NCBI GenBank assembly: GCA_013416395.1 | Contig: JACCEP010000001.1 | Location: forward strand, 124,001-188,000 | Length of the DNA: 64,000 nt | Reading direction: 5' to 3' | Source: Alcaligenaceae bacterium | GTDB lineage: Bacteria > Pseudomonadota > Gammaproteobacteria > Burkholderiales > Burkholderiaceae_B | Shown: piece by piece, positions 1 through 7,932 of the stretch | Layout: every line of letters starts with the position of its first letter | How positions within the stretch are numbered: position 1 is the stretch's first letter | Program-made: the position numbers and the translations under genes | Notes under the pieces: generated by a model | What the model was told of the DNA's origin: nothing | The model's database searches: none | Seen by the model: only the letters and a program-made list of their open reading frames with translations

Positions 1-446
1 CGGTATGTAGAAGGTTGGCCTGCTTCAAGGGCAAGGCGTGGCAAGCTATTGAGCACGGGGTTTTCGTGCAGAATCTTGCGGGCCTTGCGCCAAGTGCCAT
101 CAAGCACAATCAGCAACGGTGCAGCGTCTTCGGGTCCAGGGGCCAGCGGCTGCGGTGTCTGGGCCTGCTCACCAGGAAACAGCAAAAACACGCGGGCTTC
201 TGCGGCAAGCAATGAGCCCAGCTGCGCAAACCGCTCGCCCACCAGCAACTCGGCTTGCTTCAAGCCCAACACGGCCAGACGCCCTGTATTTAACGCATGC
301 CTTTGCTCGTCGGGGTGCTGCAAAATAAGTACACGCGTACGGCTTGGCACGACAGTAATGTGTTCGCACAGGCAATACGAGACGGGCCGCAAACATTGCT
401 CGCACCGAGGTCGCTTAAGGGGGTTAGGTATGGGCATGGCTTGCAT
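1..446 (-). CDS. tapT: DTW-domain tRNA-uridine aminocarboxypropyltransferase, 3' end outside window
   Basis: Reading the minus strand from an ATG at 446 gives an open frame that runs off the left edge, so only about 148 N-terminal codons are visible. It begins MQAMPIPNPLKRPRCEQC and carries a metal-binding-like cysteine cluster (CEQC, then CLC) followed by the family signature DGTW (in LIVLDGTWRKARKIL) and a PSTYR segment at the edge. The DTW family adds an aminocarboxypropyl group from S-adenosylmethionine to a uridine of tRNA (acp3U). An in-frame ATG at 437 is an alternative start. Overlapping frames on both strands here are shadows of this gene. The family call is firm; the exact tRNA position modified is inference from E. 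coli TapT (YfiP). Confidence 0.82.
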   Translation of the reverse strand, partial: MQAMPIPNPLKRPRCEQCLRPVSYCLCEHITVVPSRTRVLILQHPDEQRHALNTGRLAVLGLKQAELLVGERFAQLGSLLAAEARVFLLFPGEQAQTPQPLAPGPEDAAPLLIVLDGTWRKARKILHENPVLNSLPRLALEAGQPSTY

Positions 447-516
447 GATACCGCTGCATTACCACTGCGCTTGTGTTTTAACTTGCCATTCGTTCAGTAC
501 AAACCAATTATCGTAC

Positions 517-547
517 TGTTATACTTTTTGCGAATCATTATCATTAG
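517..547 (+). promoter_or_regulatory. Extended -10 promoter with overlapping Fur box, upstream of yncE-like gene
   Basis: TGTTATACT at 517-525 reads as an extended -10 (TGn then TATACT, one mismatch to TATAAT). Directly downstream, 529-547 contains AATCATTATCATTA, closely matching the ATTATC hexamer array of Fur boxes. A repressor bound here would cover the transcription start. E. coli yncE is itself iron- and Fur-regulated, which supports the reading. The predicted leader to the ATG at 692 is about 160 nt and includes a repeat. Confidence 0.6.
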
Positions 548-599
548 CTTTATCGCGCAAATCAGCCTTACTGGCAAAACGACACACCGCCACTAATTG

Positions 600-669
600 T
601 TAATCGCTGCGCCATGACACGGCTTCACTTTTAATCGCTGCGTCATGCTGCACCGTGACACGGCTTCAC
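600..669. repeat. Imperfect direct repeat in the yncE-like leader
   Basis: Two copies of a block starting TTAATCGCTGCG(C/T)CATG and ending ACACGGCTTCAC lie at 600-628 and 631-669. The second copy carries about 10 extra bases in the middle. The duplication ends about 22 bases before the start codon, between the Fur-box promoter and the ribosome-binding site. It could be a recent slippage duplication; no function can be read from it. Confidence 0.6.
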
Positions 670-691
670 ACGCTTTCATTGGAGAAACTAT

Positions 692-1804
692 ATGCTTACT
701 GCCCATCGGGTTTTCGGGTCATTGGCTTTATTGGCGGCGTTGGCCGCGCCAGCCCACGCTGACCAAGCTGCCCTGACGGTTCCCGTCATACCCGAAGCCC
801 AACAGGCTTACAAGCTAACAGCCGAAGGCGCTCTGCGGCGCGAGCTTGCCCACGGCGTGTACCAAATGGCCTATAGCCCGCTAACAAAATCCATTTATGT
901 AGCATCAAGCGAGGCCATGGAAAACGTACACGGTGGGGTTGTGTACCAGCTAAACCCAGAAACGCTCGAAACCACCGGGCTTTACCATTTGGACGAAAAA
1001 AGCTTTGGCCTGGCAATTAACCCGGCCGGAGACACCCTTTATGTAACGCACAGCCTGGCTGGTGCAGTCAGCAAAATTGACTTGAAAACCGGCAAAGTCA
1101 TGGCACGCGTCAAATTTACTGACACCAGTAAAGACGGCACGCCTTATGGCCCGCGCACTGTTCGGTATGAGCCCAGCACAGACACATTGTATGTAAGCGG
1201 CGTGGGCGACCCCGGCATTATCTGGGTTATAGATGCCAGCAGTTTCAACCTACGCGCCAAAATCGAAAACGCCGGAAAGTGGGTTACCGGGCTGCTGTCT
1301 GTGCCTGATGCCAAGCATCTGTATGCCGCCAATGGCGGCGGGGAAATTCTGCTTATCGACACAGACAGCAACCAGATCCAGCAGCGCTGGAAGCCTGCTG
1401 GCAATGATGCTGCCCTGCTTCTGAACATGGCCCATGATGCAGCAAACCACAAACTGTATGTCACCGACAATTCCAAACTAAAAACCGTTCTGGTTCTTGA
1501 TGACCGCACAGGTCGGGTTATTAAACGCCTTCCTCTGGGCGACTCGCTCGACATCATCTATCAGGCCGACAACAACACTCTGTATGTCAGCCATCGCGAT
1601 CAAGGCACGGTCAGCATTGTCGATGCCGACACCTACAAGGTCAAGGCCACGTATCATCTGCAACAAAACCCCAACAGCCTACTCACCATCCCCGAGTTGA
1701 ACAGCCTGTATGTAACGGTGAAAGCACCTTTCACACCCAAGTACACGGCCAGCGGCCCGGGCAGCGTTGTGCGCATCCCGCTGCAGGGTGCTTTGCAGCA
1801 GTAA
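692..1804 (+). CDS. YncE-like periplasmic beta-propeller protein
   Basis: This 370-residue protein has a clear signal peptide (about residues 1-23, ending AHA). The rest is made of WD40/YVTN-type beta-propeller repeats, seen as recurring LYV(A/S/T) strands such as TLYVTHS, TLYVSGVG, LYVTDNS and TLYVSHRD. Length and layout fit the YncE family (E. coli YncE is about 350 residues), periplasmic and linked to iron limitation; its biochemical role is not settled. GGAG lies 8-9 nt upstream of the ATG. The Fur-box promoter upstream suggests expression under iron starvation. The gene stands alone and converges on tctA. Family confidence is high; function is unknown. Confidence 0.82.
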   Translation: MLTAHRVFGSLALLAALAAPAHADQAALTVPVIPEAQQAYKLTAEGALRRELAHGVYQMAYSPLTKSIYVASSEAMENVHGGVVYQLNPETLETTGLYHLDEKSFGLAINPAGDTLYVTHSLAGAVSKIDLKTGKVMARVKFTDTSKDGTPYGPRTVRYEPSTDTLYVSGVGDPGIIWVIDASSFNLRAKIENAGKWVTGLLSVPDAKHLYAANGGGEILLIDTDSNQIQQRWKPAGNDAALLLNMAHDAANHKLYVTDNSKLKTVLVLDDRTGRVIKRLPLGDSLDIIYQADNNTLYVSHRDQGTVSIVDADTYKVKATYHLQQNPNSLLTIPELNSLYVTVKAPFTPKYTASGPGSVVRIPLQGALQQ

Positions 1805-1836
1805 GGCGGACTACGGGCACGCCAAATCTGTTTGGG

Positions 1837-1884
1837 GCTTTGGGATCTTGAAGCTTTGGGATCTGGAAGCCTTGGGATCTTGGG
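1837..1884. repeat. 16-bp tandem repeat, three units
   Basis: After the yncE-like stop codon, GCTTTGGGATCTTGAA (1837-1852) is followed by GCTTTGGGATCTGGAA (1853-1868) and a third, more diverged unit GCCTTGGGATCTTGGG (1869-1884). A further fragment, CTGGGACTC, follows. It is a non-coding minisatellite between two convergent genes and a possible length-variable locus. Confidence 0.7.
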
Positions 1885-1956
1885 ACGCTGGGACTCAGGC
1901 AACCAGTTTGCTTGCTGACGCAACGCCCCTATGGATGCTGTCGGCCCATGACAACG

Positions 1957-1992
1957 AAAAACCCCGGCAAAGGTTAAACAGACCTCGCCGGG
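1957..1992 (-). terminator. Rho-independent terminator of the tct transporter operon
   Basis: On the minus strand CCCGGC, then AGGT/ACCT as an inner stem, then GCCGGG form a two-part hairpin (arms 1987-1992/1963-1968, inner 1982-1985/1971-1974), followed by GTTTTT (1957-1962). It lies 24 bases past the tctA stop codon. Confidence 0.8.
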
Positions 1993-2015
1993 ACAGTACA
2001 GCATGCTACGTAACT

Positions 2016-3542
2016 TCAGCGTGCAGCCCGATTGAGCCTACGCTTTTTAATGTAGCGCAGCAGCGGCGGCACGACCACGATGAACAAAGACACTAACCAC
2101 AAACCTTTGGAAATATTGCTGTCGAACAAAATGTGAATGGCACCATCGGTGATAGACAAGGCGCGTCGCAGATTCTGTTCCATCATGTCACCCAGCACCA
2201 CGCCGAGTACCAACGGCGCCATGGGCAGACCGGCCTTACGTAGTAAATAGCCGATGCCACCAATGATGGCGGCCATCATGAGGTCAAAGCTTCCCGCATT
2301 AATGGCGTACACGCCGATATAACTAACAATGAGAATACCCGGCACCATCAGCCACCCCGGTACCGACAACACCTTGGAGAAAATGCGAACCATGGGCACG
2401 TTCATCAAGAACAGAATCACGTTCGCGATAAATAACGAGGCAATCAGCCCCCACACCAACTCAGGTTTGGTATCGAACAATACAGGCCCTGGTGTAATGT
2501 TGTAGAGCGTAAGTGCCCCCATCATTACCGCCGTTGTGCCCGAGCCCGGAACCCCCAATGTCAGCATGGGCACGAACGATCCGACAGCAGAGGCCGTGGC
2601 CGCCGCCTCTGGCGCGGCAACTCCTCGCAAGTCGCCCTTGCCGAACTTGGAATTAACAGGGTCCTTGTTCTCGCAGATCCGCTTTTCATTGGAATACGCA
2701 ACCGCCGAAGCAACACTTGCGCCCGCACCCGGCAATACACCCACAACAAAGCCAATGAGTGAACTACGCACTACCGTCCACCAGGTGTATGCGATTTCGC
2801 TGAGATTGAATATCTTGCGGCCACTGGAATCCACTTCCACATCCTGACCGGCAATCAGTTTTTCCAGCATTTCCAGCAGTTCTGCGACAGCGAACAGCGC
2901 AATGACCACGACAACAAACTGTATGCCATCAAACAAATGCACCGAGTCAAAAGTGTAGCGATATACACCGGAGTTTGAATCTACGCCAACCGTTGCGATT
3001 GCAAGCCCCAACAGTGCCGATAACGCACCCTTGACGGGCTGGTCGCCCAATAGACTAGTGAGGCAGCAGAAGGCAAATATCATTAGCACGAAGTACTCGG
3101 CAGGGCCGAAGGCCAGCGCCCATTTCGCCAGCAGCGGTGCCAGGATAATCATGCCGATAACGGAAACCAGCGAACCAAAAAATGCAGACCAGGCGGAAAG
3201 AGACAACGCCACATTCGCCAGACCCTGCCGTGCAAGCGGATAGCCGTCCAGCGTGGTCATGATGGCGCTGGCCTCACCAGGCACATTAATAAGTATGGCC
3301 GTGATGCGGCCGCCATACTCGGCGCCCACATAAACTGCCGCAAGCAGAATTAATGCGGTTTCGGGAGGAAGGTTCATCGCAAACGCGATGGGGATGAGCA
3401 TGGCGACGCCATTGATGGGGCCCAGTCCTGGCAGAACCCCCACCATGGTTCCAAAGAACGCGCCGGCCAGAGAGACGGCAAGGTTGGACCACGAAAAAGC
3501 GACGCCAAAACCCATCTGCAGGTGGGAGAGTATTTCGCTCAC
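2016..3542 (-). CDS. tctA: Tripartite tricarboxylate transporter, large membrane subunit TctA
   Basis: A 508-residue polytopic membrane protein of the TctA family. The family's typical GLGPINGVAML segment and a second half with GVLPGAGASVAS are present, along with about ten or more hydrophobic helices. It is the transport channel of a binding-protein-dependent secondary carrier for tri- or dicarboxylates in the inner membrane. Its ATG overlaps the end of tctB by 4 nt, so the two are translationally coupled. The order tctC-tctB-tctA, with tctDE upstream, is the classical arrangement. Substrate cannot be read from sequence; citrate-like carboxylates are likely. Confidence 0.93.
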   Translation of the reverse strand: MSEILSHLQMGFGVAFSWSNLAVSLAGAFFGTMVGVLPGLGPINGVAMLIPIAFAMNLPPETALILLAAVYVGAEYGGRITAILINVPGEASAIMTTLDGYPLARQGLANVALSLSAWSAFFGSLVSVIGMIILAPLLAKWALAFGPAEYFVLMIFAFCCLTSLLGDQPVKGALSALLGLAIATVGVDSNSGVYRYTFDSVHLFDGIQFVVVVIALFAVAELLEMLEKLIAGQDVEVDSSGRKIFNLSEIAYTWWTVVRSSLIGFVVGVLPGAGASVASAVAYSNEKRICENKDPVNSKFGKGDLRGVAAPEAAATASAVGSFVPMLTLGVPGSGTTAVMMGALTLYNITPGPVLFDTKPELVWGLIASLFIANVILFLMNVPMVRIFSKVLSVPGWLMVPGILIVSYIGVYAINAGSFDLMMAAIIGGIGYLLRKAGLPMAPLVLGVVLGDMMEQNLRRALSITDGAIHILFDSNISKGLWLVSLFIVVVPPLLRYIKKRRLNRAAR

Positions 3543-3976
3543 AGCACGAACTCCAGTATGCCCAGGGGCAAGACCACGTCAAGCACACGGTCGAACAGAA
3601 CAAAGAAAAAGACGCTCATGACAACACCACCCAGTATGACCTTGCCCCACGCACCTCCGAACAGACGCCCGATCAGGATAGTTACCACGGTCGTCGCGAC
3701 AATGAATCCCAAGGGGCCGAACAAAAGCGCATAGCCAAGGCAGTACACAACCATCAAGGCTATGCGCGCATTAGTCCCTGGGGGATTGGCTGGGGCCTGA
3801 AACTTGCCCTTGATCACCAACCAGAGCCCGCACAGGCCAATACAAAGCGCCAACAAGAGGGGAAAGGCACGTGGGCCCACAGGTTCGTAGGAAAATGGGG
3901 CTTCGATGCCCCACCCGAACCAGACCATGAGCGCCGCGAAGACGATCGCGGCAACACCCAGATAACGGTCAGTCAT
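3539..3976 (-). CDS. tctB: Tripartite tricarboxylate transporter, small membrane subunit TctB
   Basis: A 145-residue protein with four hydrophobic helices, the size and layout of TctB. It starts 3 bases after the tctC stop and overlaps tctA by 4 bases. This subunit pairs with TctA in the inner membrane; family members diverge strongly and are best recognised by position and topology, as here. Confidence 0.88.
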   Translation of the reverse strand: MTDRYLGVAAIVFAALMVWFGWGIEAPFSYEPVGPRAFPLLLALCIGLCGLWLVIKGKFQAPANPPGTNARIALMVVYCLGYALLFGPLGFIVATTVVTILIGRLFGGAWGKVILGGVVMSVFFFVLFDRVLDVVLPLGILEFVL

Positions 3977-3979
3977 GGC

Positions 3980-4978
3980 TTACTTTTTGATCAGACCAAA
4001 GGTGTCGGCAAGCTCGGTGTAAGCCTTGACACGCTCCTTGACATACGTATCAAGCTCGCTGCCGTACATGCGGAAAGGGAACAGACCCAGTTTCTGCTGC
4101 AGTTCGGTGAACTTGGGGTTGTCCTGCATGTTCTTGAACGCGTCCACCCACCAGTTGTAGTCCTCGTCAGACACCTTGGGGCCAACATAGAAACCGCGAA
4201 TAATGGGCCACTGGATGTCATAGCCCTGTTCCTTGGCCGTGGCCACATTGGACATTTTCCCAGGCAGACGCTCTTCGCTGAAAACAGCCAGTACGCGAAT
4301 AGGCGAGCCACCCTCGAGCATGGTGTAGGCTTCGGCTGCATCACCCATGTAAGCTTGTATGTGACCGCCACGCAACGCGGTGTTAGCTTCACCGCCGCCC
4401 TCAAATGCCACAAAACGCATCTTGCGATAATCCACATCGGCGGCACGGGCAGTGAGCGCCGCCTTCATCCAGTCTTGACTACCCACGGTGCCGCCAGCGC
4501 CAAGCACGATTTTGCTCGGATCAGCCTTGAGTGCTTGCATGAGATCCTTGAGCGTCTTGTAAGGAGAGTCATCGCGAACCACAGCGACGCCATAATCGGA
4601 ACCCACAGCCGCCAGCCAGCGCACATCATTGACGTTGTATTTACCGAACTTACCCTGGGCCAGGTTCAGCAGCGACCCGCCCGAGAACGCCACAATGGTG
4701 TTTCCGGCATCCGGCTTCTGACCGACAACGTGGTTATAGGCCACAGCGCCGATACCACCTGGCATGTACACAATGCGCATCGGCTCCTTGAGTTGTTTGG
4801 CCGCCTCCAGACCTTCCTGCGCCAAACGGCAAGTCAGGTCAAAGCCGCCACCAGGCTGAGCCGGCGCAATACATTCGGGCCGGCGCGGCGCATCGGCCGC
4901 CGAGGCCGATACCGCGACCAGGGCACCGCTGGCCAGCAGCAGGCCCGATACAAGCTTACTAAGAAAAGTTGTTTTCAT
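3980..4978 (-). CDS. tctC: Periplasmic solute-binding protein TctC (Bug family)
   Basis: This 332-residue protein has a signal peptide cut near residue 28 (SASAA), followed by the Bug/TctC fold. The first strand reads PECIAPAQPGGGFDLTCR, where the GGGFD turn lies at the carboxylate-binding loop. GGGAGA about 8 nt upstream supports the ATG at 4978. It delivers a carboxylated solute to TctAB. Bug proteins are strongly expanded in Alcaligenaceae, which supports the taxonomic reading. It is first in the tctCBA transcript, probably activated by the TctDE pair encoded just upstream. Confidence 0.92.
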   Translation of the reverse strand: MKTTFLSKLVSGLLLASGALVAVSASAADAPRRPECIAPAQPGGGFDLTCRLAQEGLEAAKQLKEPMRIVYMPGGIGAVAYNHVVGQKPDAGNTIVAFSGGSLLNLAQGKFGKYNVNDVRWLAAVGSDYGVAVVRDDSPYKTLKDLMQALKADPSKIVLGAGGTVGSQDWMKAALTARAADVDYRKMRFVAFEGGGEANTALRGGHIQAYMGDAAEAYTMLEGGSPIRVLAVFSEERLPGKMSNVATAKEQGYDIQWPIIRGFYVGPKVSDEDYNWWVDAFKNMQDNPKFTELQQKLGLFPFRMYGSELDTYVKERVKAYTELADTFGLIKK

Positions 4979-5016
4979 ATGTCGTCTCCCAAATTGTTCA
5001 TTGCACGCTACAACAC

Positions 5017-5072
5017 AGCGTACGAAAGGATGCCGGCTCAGGTTTGCCGGTCAACTAAGGGACAAGCGTACG
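5017..5072. promoter_or_regulatory. Paired AGCGTACG motifs in the tctC promoter region
   Basis: The octamer AGCGTACG occurs twice, at 5017-5024 and 5065-5072, in the 117-base gap between tctE and tctC. On the coding strand it reads CGTACGCT. The two sites are 48 bases apart and lie where a regulator of tctCBA would bind. That they are TctD sites is speculation from position alone. Confidence 0.22.
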
Positions 5073-5095
5073 CACAGCAAGCTTTCGGAATGCTT

Positions 5096-6541
5096 TCAAT
5101 TTGATGGTTTTGTTTTTGCAAACGGTGCAGCACGGGGGGAGACAAGGGTAAACACTAGTGACGCACGACAGCCACGGCCGGGTGACTCCAGTACAAACTG
5201 GCCTTGTAACTGCCGCATAATGGCCTCAACAATAGCCAGGCCCAGCCCTGCACCGGTCGTATTCTTGCCCGACTTACCACGCCGAAAGCGCACTCCGGCT
5301 TTCTGAATATCAGCGGGTGTCATGCCGGGCCCATTGTCCTCTACAACGACACGAACGTCGTCTGCGCTGCGGATTACGGATAGCGTAATGACACCACCAG
5401 CCGGGGTATAACGTAGGGCGTTATCCACCAGGTTGACGATCGCTTCGCGCAGCAGCCATTCGGGAGCACGAAGCCATACCGCGCCCGCCGGGCAGTCCAG
5501 CCCGAGATCCTGGCGGCGTGCTCGTGCGGCCGGATAGAGTTGGCGTACGACATCATGCGCCAGCGCAACCAGATCAGTATCCTGCTGCTCGTCGTCAAAC
5601 GCCGCCATTTCGCTCGCTCTCGCCAGTGACAGCAGCTGATTAGCGGTGCGCTCGGCCCGCTCCAGCCCCTCTCCCATCGCCAGCAACGCAGACCGCACCT
5701 CCTGGGGGTCGGACTCGCGGAGAGCATAGCTAAGTTGAGCACGCAAAACCGTAAGCGGAGTGCGTAACTGATGCGAGGCATCATCCAGAAACTGGCTCTG
5801 CAAACGAGCCTGTCGCTCATAGCGGGCCATATGCAGATTGACCGCCTTCACCAGCGGTTGCACTTCCGAGGGGATATCTTCGGCCTCGATAGGGCGTAAG
5901 TCATCGTGGTGCCTGCCTTCCAACTCCTGCTCCAGACGCGTAAGAGGCCTCAATGCAAAGAGAACGGCCAGTACCAGAATGATCATGATCATCAGCACCA
6001 CCACAATATCGCGCTCGACCGACTGCCAAAGCATGGACTCTATGAACGCCTGGCGTGTGGCAACATCCTCCGCCACCATTACGATGACACGCCCTCCGAC
6101 ATCGTTGTAGATCGGCGGGTCCATGCTTCGCGCAAGTGCCGCGACGCGAATACGCTGCCCCAGGTAAGTCGCCGTGTAAAAGTAAGGACTATTTGAAATG
6201 AGAGGGTCGCTGGGCAGCGGCAACTGCTGGTTGCCAATGTCTGCCAGACCGTCTTCGGTCATCACGCGGTAATAGACGTTTTCGTTCGCTGTCAGTTCGA
6301 AGAACTCAAGCATCAGATAGGGCAACTCTATCGACAAACCGCCGCTTTCCGTTGAGATCTGATGGTCGATGGAACGCAGTGCGCCAGCCAGTGACCTATC
6401 GTAAGCAAGGTCTATCTGCTTGCGCAGCTGATGATTGGACAGCCACAGGGCAGCCGTCATGAACAGCAGCAAGGTCGGAATCAGCGACCACAGCAAGATG
6501 GATTTCAGGCTACGCTTGCCCGACGAGCCAACTTCAGTCAT
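5096..6541 (-). CDS. tctE: Sensor histidine kinase TctE
   Basis: A kinase of about 481 residues with an N-terminal membrane helix (about 15-36), a periplasmic sensor domain, a second helix (about 177-200), HAMP, and a HisKA domain with H257 in ASHQLRTPLTVL. The HATPase domain shows the N box (NLVDNALRYTP), G1 (VEDNGPGM) and G2 (GAGLGLAIV). TctE-type kinases sense extracytoplasmic tricarboxylates and phosphorylate TctD. The ATG at 6541 lies inside the end of tctD (8-base overlap); the GTG just before it is less likely. It sits upstream of the tctCBA operon it presumably controls. Confidence 0.9.
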   Translation of the reverse strand: MTEVGSSGKRSLKSILLWSLIPTLLLFMTAALWLSNHQLRKQIDLAYDRSLAGALRSIDHQISTESGGLSIELPYLMLEFFELTANENVYYRVMTEDGLADIGNQQLPLPSDPLISNSPYFYTATYLGQRIRVAALARSMDPPIYNDVGGRVIVMVAEDVATRQAFIESMLWQSVERDIVVVLMIMIILVLAVLFALRPLTRLEQELEGRHHDDLRPIEAEDIPSEVQPLVKAVNLHMARYERQARLQSQFLDDASHQLRTPLTVLRAQLSYALRESDPQEVRSALLAMGEGLERAERTANQLLSLARASEMAAFDDEQQDTDLVALAHDVVRQLYPAARARRQDLGLDCPAGAVWLRAPEWLLREAIVNLVDNALRYTPAGGVITLSVIRSADDVRVVVEDNGPGMTPADIQKAGVRFRRGKSGKNTTGAGLGLAIVEAIMRQLQGQFVLESPGRGCRASLVFTLVSPRAAPFAKTKPSN

Positions 6542-7211
6542 CACGAGCAGGTTCCAGGCAATAACCCATCCCGCGCAAGGTCTCGATGTGCGTACCCGTA
6601 TTCATTAGTTTTTTGCGCAGGCGATGCACCAACACCTCGATTGCCTCCAGATTGATTTCGCGGTCATCGCCGCTGATCCTGTCGAGTATCTGCTGCTTGG
6701 AGACGGGCTCTCCGCTTTTTTGAATGAGCACCTTAAGAACGGCAAACTCACGCGGGGATAGGCCCAACTGTTGCCCATTAACCAGAAAGCGCTGCGCGGC
6801 CGTATCCAGCACCAGATCTCCGAGTGCAAGTCGCGGGTGCTCGCGCCCGCGACTACGTCGCACCAATGCGATCAATCGGGCTTCGAGCTCTTCAATGATG
6901 AAGGGCTTGCGCAAAAAATCGTCAGCGCCTTTGTGCAGGGTGTCGATGCGTTCGACCAGCGAATCGCGTGCAGTCAGTACCAGCACCGGCGTGCGATCAT
7001 CACGTGCACGAAGCCGGGCCAGAAATGTGTGCCCGTCCATGCCTGGCAGGCCCAGGTCAAGGATAATGGCGTCAAACTCTTCAACCGCCATGCGACGTTC
7101 TGCAAGCTCGGCATCATCAGCCCAGTCTGCAACGAAACCGCCATGCCTGGCCAGGCTGCGCGTTAGCCAGTGAGCCAGCTCACTTTCATCTTCTACCAGC
7201 AGGATGCGCAT
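6534..7211 (-). CDS. tctD: OmpR-family response regulator TctD
   Basis: Starting at the ATG at 7211 (MRILLVEDESE), this is a 225-residue response regulator. The receiver domain has the acidic pair in VEDE, phospho-acceptor D52 in ILDLGLPG and the conserved K in FLRKPF. The C-terminal winged helix is of OmpR/PhoB type (SPREFAVLKVL; EVLVHRLRKKL; RGMGYCLE). A longer in-frame start at 7244 exists but adds residues outside the receiver fold. Together with TctE it is expected to activate the tctCBA transporter. It is first in the tctDE transcript. Confidence 0.9.
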   Translation of the reverse strand: MRILLVEDESELAHWLTRSLARHGGFVADWADDAELAERRMAVEEFDAIILDLGLPGMDGHTFLARLRARDDRTPVLVLTARDSLVERIDTLHKGADDFLRKPFIIEELEARLIALVRRSRGREHPRLALGDLVLDTAAQRFLVNGQQLGLSPREFAVLKVLIQKSGEPVSKQQILDRISGDDREINLEAIEVLVHRLRKKLMNTGTHIETLRGMGYCLEPARDD

Positions 7212-7419
7212 GGGATGAGTATTCTCCGTGATTAACAGCCGCATGCCTTCGGTAATGTAGGTGCGCGAAAAGCATTTTTCGGCACTTTGGGAACCAGCCG
7301 TGGCTGTATTATTGGCAACCTGTGTAATGTCAGTCGTAAATTCAGACTGTATGAACGAGTCTTCCTGAACGTCTTTGTGAGGGCGAGCGATTTCTCGCTA
7401 GAGTTTCAATCTCATAGCA

Positions 7420-7932
7420 TTATCCCGTTACTGTCCAGCTCATATTGGCTGATAAATTATGTTGATCAACAATCTTCGGATGGGCGTCGACAGCACTCAA
7501 TGTCTGGCCAAGTTTGATTTTGAGATTGGCCGGATCGACTACTCGAGGAAATAGCTTCGAATGTTTAATCGGCTGTTCAAGATGCAGAACAACATTAATA
7601 CGCCGTTTAGCTAACGCCTGCCTTGCCCATCGCCTTTCCTGATGTTCATTAGCGTTGCTCTTGGCTGCCACCAAACCTGCCAGAGTATCCCGAACCTTGG
7701 TAGCCACCTCAGACCCAAGATCAATAGCCTTAGTACGCCTATTCGTTCGATAATCCTTGACCTCGATTAACCAGGTTGCCTCCGCGTCCACATATAAAAG
7801 ATCGATCGCCTTAGTACCCCCAAAGCAGCTATTAAACTGGTTTCGGTAAAATGCCCAGTCGTCATACTGGCTGACGATAGCATCGTCAGGGAACTGAAAG
7901 ATTAATCGCCCCTCATTCAAAGACACAGGCAT
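7420..7932 (-). CDS. Small PD-(D/E)xK-like nuclease, partner of the ATPase gene
   Basis: A 170-residue protein without a firm name. Residues about 40-60 read AIDLLYVDAEATWLIEVKDY, matching a PD-(D/E)xK core: D44 after a strand, then E57-x-K59. A helical, basic region rich in R and K follows (ERRWARQALAKRRINVVLHL). Its ATG overlaps the ATPase stop by one base (TGATG), so the two are almost certainly co-translated and likely act together. Both genes look lower in GC than their neighbours and sit between tctD and tRNA-Pro, suggesting transfer. A DNA-cleaving effector is the best inference; the nuclease assignment rests on this motif alone. Confidence 0.6.
   Translation of the reverse strand: MPVSLNEGRLIFQFPDDAIVSQYDDWAFYRNQFNSCFGGTKAIDLLYVDAEATWLIEVKDYRTNRRTKAIDLGSEVATKVRDTLAGLVAAKSNANEHQERRWARQALAKRRINVVLHLEQPIKHSKLFPRVVDPANLKIKLGQTLSAVDAHPKIVDQHNLSANMSWTVTG

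Noticed and set aside
49-603. 184-codon plus-strand reading frame at the left edge
   Set aside because: Runs across the DTW gene on the other strand and through the Fur-box promoter; composition typical of a shadow.
7287-7517. 76-codon plus-strand reading frame upstream of tctD
   Set aside because: Overlaps the nuclease gene end, has no ribosome-binding site and no recognisable domain.
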